From the NCBI GenBank assembly GCA_964584785.1, contig CAZPBY010000037.1:11474-75473 (forward strand): a DNA stretch of 64,000 bases, written 5' to 3'. Shown here piece by piece: positions 51,771 to 60,266 of this stretch (position 1 is the stretch's first letter; the number at the start of each line of letters is the position of its first letter). The notes beneath the pieces are model-generated. The model was given only the letters and a program-made list of their open reading frames with translations, was not told the DNA's origin and did not search any database. The translations under genes were made by a program, and so were the position numbers. The stretch is from JAHFTY01 sp964584785 (GTDB lineage Bacteria; Acidobacteriota; Terriglobia; 20CM-2-55-15).

Positions 51771-52961
51771 ATGGCGCGCGTGAGTTTCGCGAAGGCTCTG
51801 ACGTGTGCGGCGATTGCATGCGTGGTGATCGGGTTTGCCTGGCACGTGTCACAGCAACCGATGGATTTCCGTGTTTATCACTTTGGAGCGCGCGGAGTGT
51901 TTGACGGAACGCGGCCGGTCTACGGCCGATCCAGCGGCCTGGGCTGGCCCATGCACTACCGGTATCCGCCGGTTTTTCTTTTGCTCTTCGCGCCCTTTGC
52001 CTGGCTTCCACTCGGGATTTCCGCGGCCTTATGGCTCGTCTTTAAGGCAATGGTGCTCTTGGTCTTGATTCGCTCGATTGCCAAAAGATTCCCGTCACCG
52101 GAAAGCGGCACGGACTGGCTCGTTCCGATACTTCTTGCAGGACCTTTTGTGATTCAGGATTTTCGATATGGCAACGCCCAGTTCTTTATCTTCGCCCTCA
52201 CCGCGTTCGGACTTTTGCTCGCGCGTGAAAACCCGATTGCCGCGGGGAGTTCGCTTGGACTGGCGATTGCGGTGAAGGTCTGGCCGCTGTTTTTTGTTCC
52301 ATACCTGATCGTTTCGCGCCGTCTGAAGACGGCAGCGTACAGTCTGTTGTTTGCAGCGGTGTTGACGTTGCTGCCTTCCGTTTACTTTGGCGTGCGAGGT
52401 AATGCGAGTTTGATCGGCCAATGGTTCCGTCAGGAATTCGCGACACAGACCGGACAGGAAGAAATCTGGTTTCCGAGCCAATCGATCCGCGGAGTCATGA
52501 TGCGATACCTCACGGCGATCGACTATTCCCAGGTTCCGGATTCAAACTACCCGTCCGTCAATATCGCGCACATTAATCCCGCGGTCGTACGAACGCTCTG
52601 GTTCATCGTGGCTGGAACCGCTTACCTTGCGTTCCTCTGGTTTGCCTCGAAGCAGCACGCGATGCCATGGGCAAATGAAGCGCTCGGCTTCTGCCTTGTC
52701 GCGCTGTTGCAGCCGTTCACGCAAAAGTATGCGTTGGTCGTCCTGCTTTTTCCGGCGATCGTTGCCGCACGCATAAAACCGGGCATTGCGAGGAATCTCG
52801 TCTATTTGAGTATTGCGCTGGTACTGATTCAGCCCATCATTTCAGGTGCAGCGAACCAGCGATTGATGCAGACGCTGGGGCTGGACTTTGCTGCGACGCT
52901 ACTGCTTGGGTTAGCATTGACGTTTTTGCCGTCGATTGAGCGGAGGACAGCTGAGCCATGA
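51771..52961 (+). CDS. Membrane glycosyltransferase, GT87/DUF2029 family
   Basis: A 396-residue protein with about ten helices. The family signature is seen in DFRVYHFGARGVFDG with the early Asp, and MHYRYPPVFLLLFAPFAWLP. GT87 enzymes transfer mannose or arabinose from a polyprenyl-phosphate donor to a lipid or polysaccharide outside the membrane. It is the first gene of an operon with four thymidylate-kinase-like genes and an ABC exporter. Its stop overlaps the next start (ATGA, 52958-52961). Confidence 0.85.
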   Translation: MARVSFAKALTCAAIACVVIGFAWHVSQQPMDFRVYHFGARGVFDGTRPVYGRSSGLGWPMHYRYPPVFLLLFAPFAWLPLGISAALWLVFKAMVLLVLIRSIAKRFPSPESGTDWLVPILLAGPFVIQDFRYGNAQFFIFALTAFGLLLARENPIAAGSSLGLAIAVKVWPLFFVPYLIVSRRLKTAAYSLLFAAVLTLLPSVYFGVRGNASLIGQWFRQEFATQTGQEEIWFPSQSIRGVMMRYLTAIDYSQVPDSNYPSVNIAHINPAVVRTLWFIVAGTAYLAFLWFASKQHAMPWANEALGFCLVALLQPFTQKYALVVLLFPAIVAARIKPGIARNLVYLSIALVLIQPIISGAANQRLMQTLGLDFAATLLLGLALTFLPSIERRTAEP

Positions 52962-53683
52962 AGATGTATGGAAAGCACCGATTTCCGGGAAAGCTTTTCA
53001 TCGTTGAAGGTATAGACGGATCGGGCAAGAGCACTCAGATCGCGCTGCTTCAAAAGTGGCTTGAATCGGAAGGCTACGTCACGTTTTTCAGCGAGTGGAA
53101 CTCGTCGCCGCTGGTGCATGATGTGACGCGTCGCGGAAAGCGCAAACGCGCGTTAACACCGATGACGTTCAGTTTGATCCACGCCACGGATTTCGCGGAC
53201 CGCACCGAACATCACATCATCCCTCCCTTGAAGGCGGGAGCGCTCGTTCTGGCGGACCGCTACATCTATACGGCCTTTGCCCGCGATGCGGCGCGCGGCG
53301 TCGATCCGACCTGGGTTCGAGGACTTTATCAATTCGCGGTCAAACCAACAGTCGGTTTCTACTTCCGCATCTCCCTCGAGGAAGCGATGAAACGGATCCT
53401 GGGCGGGCGCGAGGCGATCAAGTATTACGAAGCCGGAATGGACCTGAGACTCAGCGACGATATGGAAGAGAGCTTCAATATCTTTCAGGGCCGCATTATC
53501 GCGGAATACGAACGCATGGTTCAGGAGTATGGCTTGATTGCCATCGACGCCGGCCAATCGATCGAAGAGCAACAAGTGCAGATGCGGCAAATCGTCATTC
53601 AGGCTTTGGAAGGCGCAAAAAAGACAAGGATTCGTAAATGGGTGGATTTGGGTTCATTGGTCAGACGGGGCTTGCAGGAGTAG
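52958..53683 (+). CDS. Thymidylate-kinase-like protein 1 (intact P-loop)
   Basis: A 241-residue P-loop kinase of the dTMP-kinase fold. Walker A is GIDGSGKST (18-26, Lys24). The DR motif is in LADRYIYTAFARDAARG. A segment KYYEAGMDLRLSDD stands where the LID of ordinary Tmk would be, and the C-terminal helix follows. It is longer than housekeeping Tmk (about 205-215). The substrate is not known; NMP kinase activity is plausible. It overlaps the glycosyltransferase gene by 4 bases and the next kinase gene by 46. Confidence 0.85.
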   Translation: MKMYGKHRFPGKLFIVEGIDGSGKSTQIALLQKWLESEGYVTFFSEWNSSPLVHDVTRRGKRKRALTPMTFSLIHATDFADRTEHHIIPPLKAGALVLADRYIYTAFARDAARGVDPTWVRGLYQFAVKPTVGFYFRISLEEAMKRILGGREAIKYYEAGMDLRLSDDMEESFNIFQGRIIAEYERMVQEYGLIAIDAGQSIEEQQVQMRQIVIQALEGAKKTRIRKWVDLGSLVRRGLQE

Positions 53684-54351
53684 ATGTTTCCGAACTGAAA
53701 GGAAGATTGATCGTCCTCGAAGGCACGGACGGCGTCGGCCGCTCCACGCAGATCGGATTACTTCGGTCGTGGCTGGAAAACAATGGGCACGCCGTTCTCG
53801 ACACGGGCATGACGCGGTCGGCGCTGGTCGGCGAAGCGCTGAAGTCCGCCAAAGAAGGCACCACTCTGGGACGCCTCACCATGACCCTGTTCTATGCGAC
53901 GGATTTTATCGACCGCCTCGAAAACGAAATCATCCCTGCGTTGCGAGCGGGTTTCATCGTCCTCACCGATCGTTATATTTACTCGCTTATGGCGCGAGCC
54001 ATCGTCCGGGGCGCCGATCCGGACTGGATTCGCGATGTTTACGGGATCGCCCTGAAGCCCGACATCATCATTTATCTCCGCGTGAAAATCGAGGATGTCA
54101 TCACGCGGGTAATCCAGCACACCGGATTCAATTACTGGGAATCGGGAATGGATCTTCACCTTGGCGAGGACATGTACGACAGCTTTCTCGAATATCAAAC
54201 CCGGCTGCTCGGCGAATTTGCCAAGATGATCGAGCCTTACGATTTTCACGTCGTCGACGCCACCGCCGCGATCGATCAAACCTTCGACGCCATCAAAACA
54301 ATCGTTGAACCATTGCTTAAATTGACTCATTTGAAAACACGAAGCGTGTAA
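53638..54351 (+). CDS. Thymidylate-kinase-like protein 2 (Walker A Lys to Arg)
   Basis: A 237-residue homologue of its neighbours. The P-loop reads GTDGVGRST (29-37): the invariant Lys is Arg35, which in most P-loop kinases destroys or severely weakens phosphoryl transfer. DRYIYSLMARAIVRGADPDWIR and NYWESGMDLHLGED are kept. It may be a partner or regulator of an active copy rather than an enzyme itself. The ATG at 53638 lies 46 bases inside the previous gene; no later good start precedes the P-loop. Confidence 0.83.
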   Translation: MGGFGFIGQTGLAGVDVSELKGRLIVLEGTDGVGRSTQIGLLRSWLENNGHAVLDTGMTRSALVGEALKSAKEGTTLGRLTMTLFYATDFIDRLENEIIPALRAGFIVLTDRYIYSLMARAIVRGADPDWIRDVYGIALKPDIIIYLRVKIEDVITRVIQHTGFNYWESGMDLHLGEDMYDSFLEYQTRLLGEFAKMIEPYDFHVVDATAAIDQTFDAIKTIVEPLLKLTHLKTRSV

Positions 54352-54360
54352 TATAACGCC

Positions 54361-55137
54361 GTGAGTTCGGAACTAAAGCAAGCAGCGCGAGCACTTTGCG
54401 AGCGAATTGCGGCGAGGGGGCGAAACCGGGGGTTTCTGATCGCGTTTGAAGGACCGGACGGATCGGGCAAAACGACGCAACGGAAGCTGTTTCGTGACTG
54501 GCTGATCGCGGAGGGTTTCGACGTCGTCACCACAAAATGGAATTCGTCGAAACTGATAAAGCCGATCACGAAGGCGCGCAAAAACATCCGCTCTCTCGAC
54601 GAGCAGGAATTCTCGCTTTTGCACGCCGCGGATTTTCGTCATCGGATGGAAACGAAAGTGATCCCCGCTCTCGTCGACGGCAAGACGGTAGTCGCCGACA
54701 GGTTCCTCTTCACTGCCCTGGCCCGTGACGCCGCACGCGGCCTCGATTTCGATTGGCTGCTCCACGTCTATTCGCCGCTGTATTGGCCCGACGCCGTGTT
54801 TTATTTTTCCGTCTCGCCCGAAACCAGCGGAAAACGAATCGCGGCGACGCGTATACCGAAGTATTACGAAGCCGGCCAGGATGTGACGAACATCGAAGAT
54901 CCGCACGCCAGCTATCAGGAATTCATCAGCAAAGTGATTCATGAATACGATGCGCTGTCGGTGATTTTTAAATTCGTCGTGGTGGACGCCGAGAGGCCGA
55001 TTTACGATCAACATCTCCAGATTCGCGAACTGTTCACCGAGCTGCGTGGCCGTCCGTGGCCGGAATGGAATGAAGAGGCTATTCGCGAGTGGATTCGGAC
55101 CGGTGGCGCAAAGATCGGAGCGGCGGCCTATGTTTAG
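54361..55137 (+). CDS. Thymidylate-kinase-like protein 3 (intact P-loop)
   Basis: A 258-residue P-loop kinase. Walker A is GPDGSGKTT (31-39, Lys37) after a 25-residue basic lead. VADRFLFTALARDAARGLD carries the DR motif, and KYYEAGQDVTNIED matches the special segment of copies 1 and 2. The C-terminus (WPEWNEEAIREWIR) is extended. It begins with GTG, 9 bases after copy 2. Catalytic motifs are intact, so it should be active; the substrate is unknown. It overlaps the next gene by 8 bases. Confidence 0.84.
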   Translation: MSSELKQAARALCERIAARGRNRGFLIAFEGPDGSGKTTQRKLFRDWLIAEGFDVVTTKWNSSKLIKPITKARKNIRSLDEQEFSLLHAADFRHRMETKVIPALVDGKTVVADRFLFTALARDAARGLDFDWLLHVYSPLYWPDAVFYFSVSPETSGKRIAATRIPKYYEAGQDVTNIEDPHASYQEFISKVIHEYDALSVIFKFVVVDAERPIYDQHLQIRELFTELRGRPWPEWNEEAIREWIRTGGAKIGAAAYV

Positions 55138-55669
55138 ACCGATCATTCCCGGCCAGCTCATCAGCGTGGATGCGGTTCGCGGACGCGATCTCGTCCCGTC
55201 CGCCAAGAACCTGCTGCAGACAAAACGCCGGAAGGACGGCTTCAGCACCTGGGACGCATCGGGAATTTTTTTCGAGCTCGAAAGTCAGCGCCGGGCGATT
55301 GGAGAGGAGCCGTCGGCGCAAACGCTGGTGCTTCTCTATGCCGCCGATCTGCGATTCCGGCTGCGCTGGGAGATCGAACCGGCGATCGCCGTGGGCCAGA
55401 CCGTCATCGCCGCGCCCTACCTGGAAACAGGAATCGCCTTTGGCGTAGCGCAAGGGTTGCCGCGAAAATGGCTGATCGAGTTGTTCCGGTTTGTTCCGCG
55501 GGCGGCGGTCTCCTATTGGGTCAGCGGAAATCCGCCCAATTCTCCGGCGGCTCAGGCCGGTTTTCTCGAGTTCTCCTCCCATCTTGCATCCAAGGATTTT
55601 TACGATCGCTTTGCGTCGCACTTCGACGCGCTGGAACAACGCGGGAAGTGCCGCCCGTTCCAGCTTTAA
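55130..55669 (+). CDS. Degenerate thymidylate-kinase-like protein 4 (no P-loop)
   Basis: A 179-residue protein that aligns with the middle of copies 1-3: LVLLYAADLRFRLRWEIEPAIAVGQTVIAAPYLETGIAFGV corresponds to their ATDF...DRYIY block. The P-loop position reads SVDAVRGRDLV, with no Walker A. DR is replaced by AP, and the Y-Y-E-A-G segment is missing. It cannot be a kinase. The reading frame is intact and overlapped by its neighbour, so it looks maintained as a pseudoenzyme subunit rather than decaying. The ABC gene starts 12 bases later. Confidence 0.78.
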   Translation: MFRPIIPGQLISVDAVRGRDLVPSAKNLLQTKRRKDGFSTWDASGIFFELESQRRAIGEEPSAQTLVLLYAADLRFRLRWEIEPAIAVGQTVIAAPYLETGIAFGVAQGLPRKWLIELFRFVPRAAVSYWVSGNPPNSPAAQAGFLEFSSHLASKDFYDRFASHFDALEQRGKCRPFQL

Positions 55670-55681
55670 ACTATTGTGTTC

Positions 55682-57460
55682 ATGCCCGGCGAATCATCGC
55701 GGCAAATCCGAATCACCCGGCTTCTATCGCCTCACTGGAAGACGTTGTTGCTGTGTTTTGCCGCGGCGGTGTTTTGCAGTTTGACGGATCTTCTTCAGCC
55801 CTTGCCCTTGAAGATCGTCATCGACAACGTGCTCGGTTCAAAAAAACTGCCCGCGTGGCTCATCCGGCTTGCTCCGCACATTGCCGCCGATCGGGTCGCG
55901 CTTCTGAATGCGACTGCGGTTTCGTTGATTGCGATTGCCGTCGCGGGCGCCATCGGCGGCTATATCCAGAGCGTCCTGACGACGCGGGTCGGGCAATGGG
56001 TGATGCACGACCTTCGAACCACGCTGTATCACCACATTCAGAGGCTCTCGCTTTCCTATTACGACAATGCTCAGACCGGCGATCTCATCAGCCGTGTCAC
56101 GAGCGACATCGATACGATTCAGACCTTCGTCACCTCGACTCTTCTCGATGCCATTTTGGATGTACTGCTGCTCGTCGGAATGATAACGATCATGTCCAGC
56201 ATCAACGTGCGCTTTACGCTCGTGGCGCTGATGATCGCTCCGTTCCTGTTCGCGGTCGTCTACAAGTACACCCACCGGATCAAACGCGCGTCGCGGGCCG
56301 TTCGCAAGAAAGAGAGCGAGCTTCTTTCGAATATTCAGGAGGTTTTTTCATCGATACGCGTGGTAAAGGCGTTCGCTCAGGAGAAATATGAAAAGCGGCG
56401 ATTCGCCGAAGAAAGTCTGGAAAGCGTCGAACTCACGTTGCGCGCCAAGGCTTTGAAAGCCGGGCTGTCGCCGCTGGTCGATGTGATCGTCGCCCTCGGA
56501 GGGGCGGCGGTGCTGTGGTATGGAGCGCGGCTCGTTATAAGCGGCACGATCAACATGGGCAGTATGGTTCTGTTTCTCCAATATCTCGGAAAGCTCTACT
56601 CGCCGATCCGCGGGCTCTCCAAGTTGCCGGAAACATTTTCGAAACCATCGATTGCATTCGAACGCATCAAGGAAGTCATGGATCTGGAACTTCAACCGGC
56701 GCAGGAATTCAAATTCCGCGTGCCGGAGTTTCAGGGCCTGATTGAGTTCGATCAGGTGAGCTTCGGCTACCGGCCGGATCGGATGATCCTGAAGGAAATC
56801 AGCTTCGCCATCCAACCCGGTCAGATTGCCGCGTTCGTTGGTCCGACCGGAGCGGGCAAAACAACAATCGTGAGCCTGCTGCCGCGCTTCTACGATCCAA
56901 CGGTGGGCACGATTCGCATTGACGGATGGGACACGCGAATGTTGTCGGTCAAATCGTTGCGCAAACAGCTCGGCTTCGTCCTGCAGGAAACGATTCTGTT
57001 TCGCGGACCTATCTCGCAGAACATCGGTTACGGCCGGCCGACAGCGACGCGTGAAGAAATCGTCGAGGCCGCCAAGCTGGCGAACGCGCACGAGTTCATC
57101 GAAAAGATGCCGGACGGCTATGAAACGATGGTCGGCGAACGCGGGGTCACGCTCTCGGGAGGCCAGCGGCAGCGCATCGGGATCGCCCGCGCGATCATCC
57201 GGAACGCGCCGATTCTCATTCTCGATGAACCGACCTCAGGTCTCGACGTGGCGTCCGAAGCGATCGTCTTCGACGCGCTACATCGCTTGATGGTGGGCCG
57301 AACCTGCATCGTCATCACCCATCGATTGGCAACGATCCGCAAAGCCGACATCATCTTCGTTCTTCGCGACGGACAAATTGTTGAAGAGGGAAAGCACAGT
57401 GATCTCGTCGCGCGCGGCGGCCTCTACGCGACACTGCACGAAACGCAGTTCAAGACCTAA
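55682..57460 (+). CDS. ABC exporter, fused membrane and ATPase domains (MsbA-like)
   Basis: A 592-residue half-transporter. Six transmembrane helices occupy about 20-310, and the ATPase follows. Walker A is GPTGAGKTT, the Q-loop is in FVLQETILF, the signature is LSGGQRQRIGIARAI, and Walker B is ILILDEPTSGLD (Glu present). The switch His is in CIVITHRLAT. MsbA-type exporters flip lipids, lipid-linked saccharides or peptides outward. It is the last gene of the kinase operon, which hints at export of a glycosylated or phosphorylated product. A GTG at 55676 is an alternative start. Confidence 0.92.
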   Translation: MPGESSRQIRITRLLSPHWKTLLLCFAAAVFCSLTDLLQPLPLKIVIDNVLGSKKLPAWLIRLAPHIAADRVALLNATAVSLIAIAVAGAIGGYIQSVLTTRVGQWVMHDLRTTLYHHIQRLSLSYYDNAQTGDLISRVTSDIDTIQTFVTSTLLDAILDVLLLVGMITIMSSINVRFTLVALMIAPFLFAVVYKYTHRIKRASRAVRKKESELLSNIQEVFSSIRVVKAFAQEKYEKRRFAEESLESVELTLRAKALKAGLSPLVDVIVALGGAAVLWYGARLVISGTINMGSMVLFLQYLGKLYSPIRGLSKLPETFSKPSIAFERIKEVMDLELQPAQEFKFRVPEFQGLIEFDQVSFGYRPDRMILKEISFAIQPGQIAAFVGPTGAGKTTIVSLLPRFYDPTVGTIRIDGWDTRMLSVKSLRKQLGFVLQETILFRGPISQNIGYGRPTATREEIVEAAKLANAHEFIEKMPDGYETMVGERGVTLSGGQRQRIGIARAIIRNAPILILDEPTSGLDVASEAIVFDALHRLMVGRTCIVITHRLATIRKADIIFVLRDGQIVEEGKHSDLVARGGLYATLHETQFKT

Positions 57461-57470
57461 TCTGCAAAAC

Positions 57471-58967
57471 TTAAATGGTGAAGCTCGCCACACCGTTCGG
57501 CGTGCGTAACTGGCAAGTCGAAGTGTTGGGCAGATCGAAGGGAAGCTGCCCGACGACCTGAGTGGGCGAAACGTATATCAGCGGGACCGGCCGCCCATCC
57601 AAAGTCAGGTTTGTACCGAGCAAGGACTCGACCGGCGTTGCTTGCAACGCGCTTTCCTGCATGGACAGATTCCATCCGCGAGCGTAGATCAGAGCCCCCG
57701 CCACCGGATCGCCACTGAACGTGACGGCGCGCGAAGCATCCGCGAAAACGGGCTGCGGCGTGATCGTAACGCGATCGATTTCGATTCCGCCGTCATTGAT
57801 GCTCGTTAGAGTTATCTGTCCGCCCGAAACTTCACTGCGAATGAAATGATTGGAGATTCTTTGTACTGCCGTTTGCGGGAAGTTTGAAGGAAGCGTGTAG
57901 AGCGTCGCGCCTCCGCCGCCTGTAGTCAGATAAACCGTGCCGGTGCCATCAGCGACGGTGTTGTCGCCCTTCAACGTATAGGTTCGCTGGTAATTGTGTT
58001 CGTGGCCGTTCAAAACGAGCTGCACTCCGTTCGCTTCGAGAATCGGAACGACATACCTGCGGACATCGCCCTCGACGGGGTCGCCGGCATTCAGGCCACC
58101 CGCATACGGGGCATGGTGGAAGAACACGATCCTCCAGAATTGACGCGTCGATCGCAGATCGCGATCGAGCCAGCTCAGCATATCGCCCGTACCGTTCAAG
58201 GCGCGTCGCAAGGCGCCGCTGCTGCGATCGGAATTCGTGTCGAGCGATACGAAGTGCGCATTTCCCCAATCGAACGAGTAGTATCGTCCACGCTCACCAA
58301 CCGAGACGGTCTCCGCAGGCAGGGTGTGGAGCGCAAGGTATGGCGCGGCGCTTGCCGATTCATATTCGTGATTGCCAGGCGCCGGAAACAGCGGTGTTCT
58401 TGCGAGTATCTGCCGATAAACGTCGAAGTGATTCTTTTGGAACTCATCATAGGATCCGTGGAGATATGCAATGTCGCCGACGTGGAGCACAAAAGCCGCG
58501 TCCTCCTGCGTCATTAACGAGGCGACTCGAAACTGTTCCGGCGATCCCATTCCGCTATCGCCAATGGCCAGGAATCGGAACGAGACGGGACCGAACGGGG
58601 CGGTCCGAAATCTCGACGTCGCGCCGACGACGTCGGTGTTCACGATGGCCCGATAAAAGTAGCTGGTGTTTGGAGAAAGGCGAGGCATGACGCCGACGTA
58701 TTGCGTGAATGCCGCCGGAAGACCGGTCTCCGCGGCGGTGTACGTCCGGCTTAGCGCCAGGCGGCGCTGGTAGTTCACGCCGTCCGGCGAGTACTCGATG
58801 TAACCCGTGCCGCTGAACTGGGTCGCCCACATGACAGTGGCGCGATCGTTGCGAACGTTCTGGAGGTAGGGCTCCCGGACGGTGACAACAGGTTGATCTA
58901 ACGACCAATAACGCTTTCGCTGAGCTGCCGCAAAGCCAAACGCAGCGAGGAATTGCCGGCGATTCAC
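57471..58967 (-). CDS. Secreted purple-acid-phosphatase-like metallophosphoesterase
   Basis: A 498-residue protein. An N-terminal leader (MNRRQFLAAFGFAAAQ) is Tat-like. Then comes a fibronectin-type domain (about 25-120; VTVREPYLQNVRNDRATVMW). The metallophosphoesterase core has motifs GDSGMG, GDIAYLHG, GNHEYES, HHAPYAGG and GHEHNYQR. The C-terminal part (about 415-498) has GTNLTLDGRPVPLIYVSPTQV, resembling the Solibacter-type TIGR03437 domain in shortened form. It should release phosphate from organic esters outside the cell. It is convergent with the ABC exporter. Confidence 0.88.
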   Translation of the reverse strand: MNRRQFLAAFGFAAAQRKRYWSLDQPVVTVREPYLQNVRNDRATVMWATQFSGTGYIEYSPDGVNYQRRLALSRTYTAAETGLPAAFTQYVGVMPRLSPNTSYFYRAIVNTDVVGATSRFRTAPFGPVSFRFLAIGDSGMGSPEQFRVASLMTQEDAAFVLHVGDIAYLHGSYDEFQKNHFDVYRQILARTPLFPAPGNHEYESASAAPYLALHTLPAETVSVGERGRYYSFDWGNAHFVSLDTNSDRSSGALRRALNGTGDMLSWLDRDLRSTRQFWRIVFFHHAPYAGGLNAGDPVEGDVRRYVVPILEANGVQLVLNGHEHNYQRTYTLKGDNTVADGTGTVYLTTGGGGATLYTLPSNFPQTAVQRISNHFIRSEVSGGQITLTSINDGGIEIDRVTITPQPVFADASRAVTFSGDPVAGALIYARGWNLSMQESALQATPVESLLGTNLTLDGRPVPLIYVSPTQVVGQLPFDLPNTSTCQLRTPNGVASFTI

Positions 58968-59013
58968 GGCGCTATCTTAAACCAAGGGCGCTCGCGATTG
59001 CCTGGGGAAAAAT

Positions 59014-59736
59014 TCAGACCTGGCGGGAATTGAAGGACTGGCGCAGGCTGCAGAAGAGGTTGAATCGCAGAATGTACCAAATGGCTAATACGCCGTCCCA
59101 AAGAACGATCTTCTTTCCTTCCTCATAAGTGCGGCCGTAATAGCTGATCGGAACCTCGAAAACGATGGCGCCGAGTTTCGAGACCTTGGCGGTGAGTTCG
59201 ATCTCGATGCCAAAACCTTCAGCCTTCAAGATCATGTCGCGGATGATGTCGCCTCGAAATGCCTTATACCCCGTCTCGACGTCCGTCATGTTCAGGTTCG
59301 TCAGCAGATTCGACAGCAGCGTGAGCACGCGGTTCCCGACATAATGGTAAAAATACAAAACACGAGACGCACGTCTCACGAGAAAACGCGATCCATAGAC
59401 CACGTCCGCTTTACCGCTGACAATGGGCTGGACGACGTGCTCGATTTCCGCGGGGTCGTACTCGAAATCCGCATCCTGAACGATGACTACGTCGCCGCGA
59501 CTCGCCTCGAAACCGCGACGGAGCGCTGCCGCTTTTCCGGCGTTCGCCTGGTGAAAGACGCGGATGCGAGAATCCTTCGCCGCGAGATCCTCGACGATTT
59601 GGCGTGTCCGGTCGGTCGATCCATCGTCAACGACGATCAGTTCCAAATCGAACGGAACTTCGGCAAGCACGCGACTGATCACAGTTCCAACAGTAGCCTC
59701 TTCATTGAAAGCAGGCACGATCACTGAAAGTTTCAT
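59014..59736 (-). CDS. Family 2 glycosyltransferase (dolichol-phosphate mannose synthase-like)
   Basis: A 240-residue cytoplasmic GT-A enzyme. VIVPAFNEEATV opens it, VDDGSTDRTR follows, and the metal-binding DxD is in VQDADFEYDP. The acceptor region VETGYKAFRGDI and FEVPISYYGRTYEEGKKI are as in DPM1/GtrB-like proteins. It has no transmembrane tail. It would load a sugar on polyprenyl phosphate, the donor type used by GT-C enzymes such as those at 9729, 51771 and probably 60263. It is divergent from the next gene pair. Confidence 0.92.
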   Translation of the reverse strand: MKLSVIVPAFNEEATVGTVISRVLAEVPFDLELIVVDDGSTDRTRQIVEDLAAKDSRIRVFHQANAGKAAALRRGFEASRGDVVIVQDADFEYDPAEIEHVVQPIVSGKADVVYGSRFLVRRASRVLYFYHYVGNRVLTLLSNLLTNLNMTDVETGYKAFRGDIIRDMILKAEGFGIEIELTAKVSKLGAIVFEVPISYYGRTYEEGKKIVLWDGVLAIWYILRFNLFCSLRQSFNSRQV

Positions 59737-59783
59737 GAGAGGAAACCGAGCTTACACTATGGGTAGAGCATGAACAACGAAAC

Positions 59784-60266
59784 GTGGTAGATTCGACCAC
59801 CGTTCACCATCCGGAGCCTCTTTTTTTGAAGCAACACGCGTTACCGATACTTCGATTCCTTGCGAGTGCCGCTTTGATCGCGGTTGCGTTCCTGAACCTG
59901 TGGCACTCCAACCGGCTCGCTGAAGGATTGAAACCCAGAAATGAAGACGATGTCGTTGTGATCGAGCAACGAATGACCGGGATACGCAACGCCTTGCTCG
60001 GAATTCCGTATCGCAGCGGCGACATCGGCTATATGCCGGCAAGTGTTCTGAATGGGAAGCAACGGACCGAACGAGAGGCGGCGCGTTACGTCCAGACGCG
60101 TTATTCGATGATTCCGTGGAATCTCAAAGAAAACACGATGGCGGCACCGTACGTCATTGTCGATTCATCGGCAGCTGCCGACGTGGCCCCGATCCCGGAA
60201 GGATTTGCCAAGCTCTATGATTCCGGCGACGGATTGATGCTTCTCCAGAAAACGCGTCCCCAATGA
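59784..60266 (+). CDS. Membrane-anchored protein of unknown function
   Basis: I do not recognise this 160-residue protein. It has one transmembrane segment (about 20-40, LPILRFLASAALIAVAFLNL) and an outer domain of about 115 residues. Its stop overlaps the ATG of the next gene (ATGA, 60263-60266), which encodes a large GT-C-like membrane protein. The soluble part (NTMAAPYVIVDSS and LYDSGDGLMLLQKT) resembles the C-terminal soluble tail of some GT39 proteins, so it may be an accessory subunit split from such an enzyme. It starts with GTG. Confidence 0.6.
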   Translation: MVDSTTVHHPEPLFLKQHALPILRFLASAALIAVAFLNLWHSNRLAEGLKPRNEDDVVVIEQRMTGIRNALLGIPYRSGDIGYMPASVLNGKQRTEREAARYVQTRYSMIPWNLKENTMAAPYVIVDSSAAADVAPIPEGFAKLYDSGDGLMLLQKTRPQ

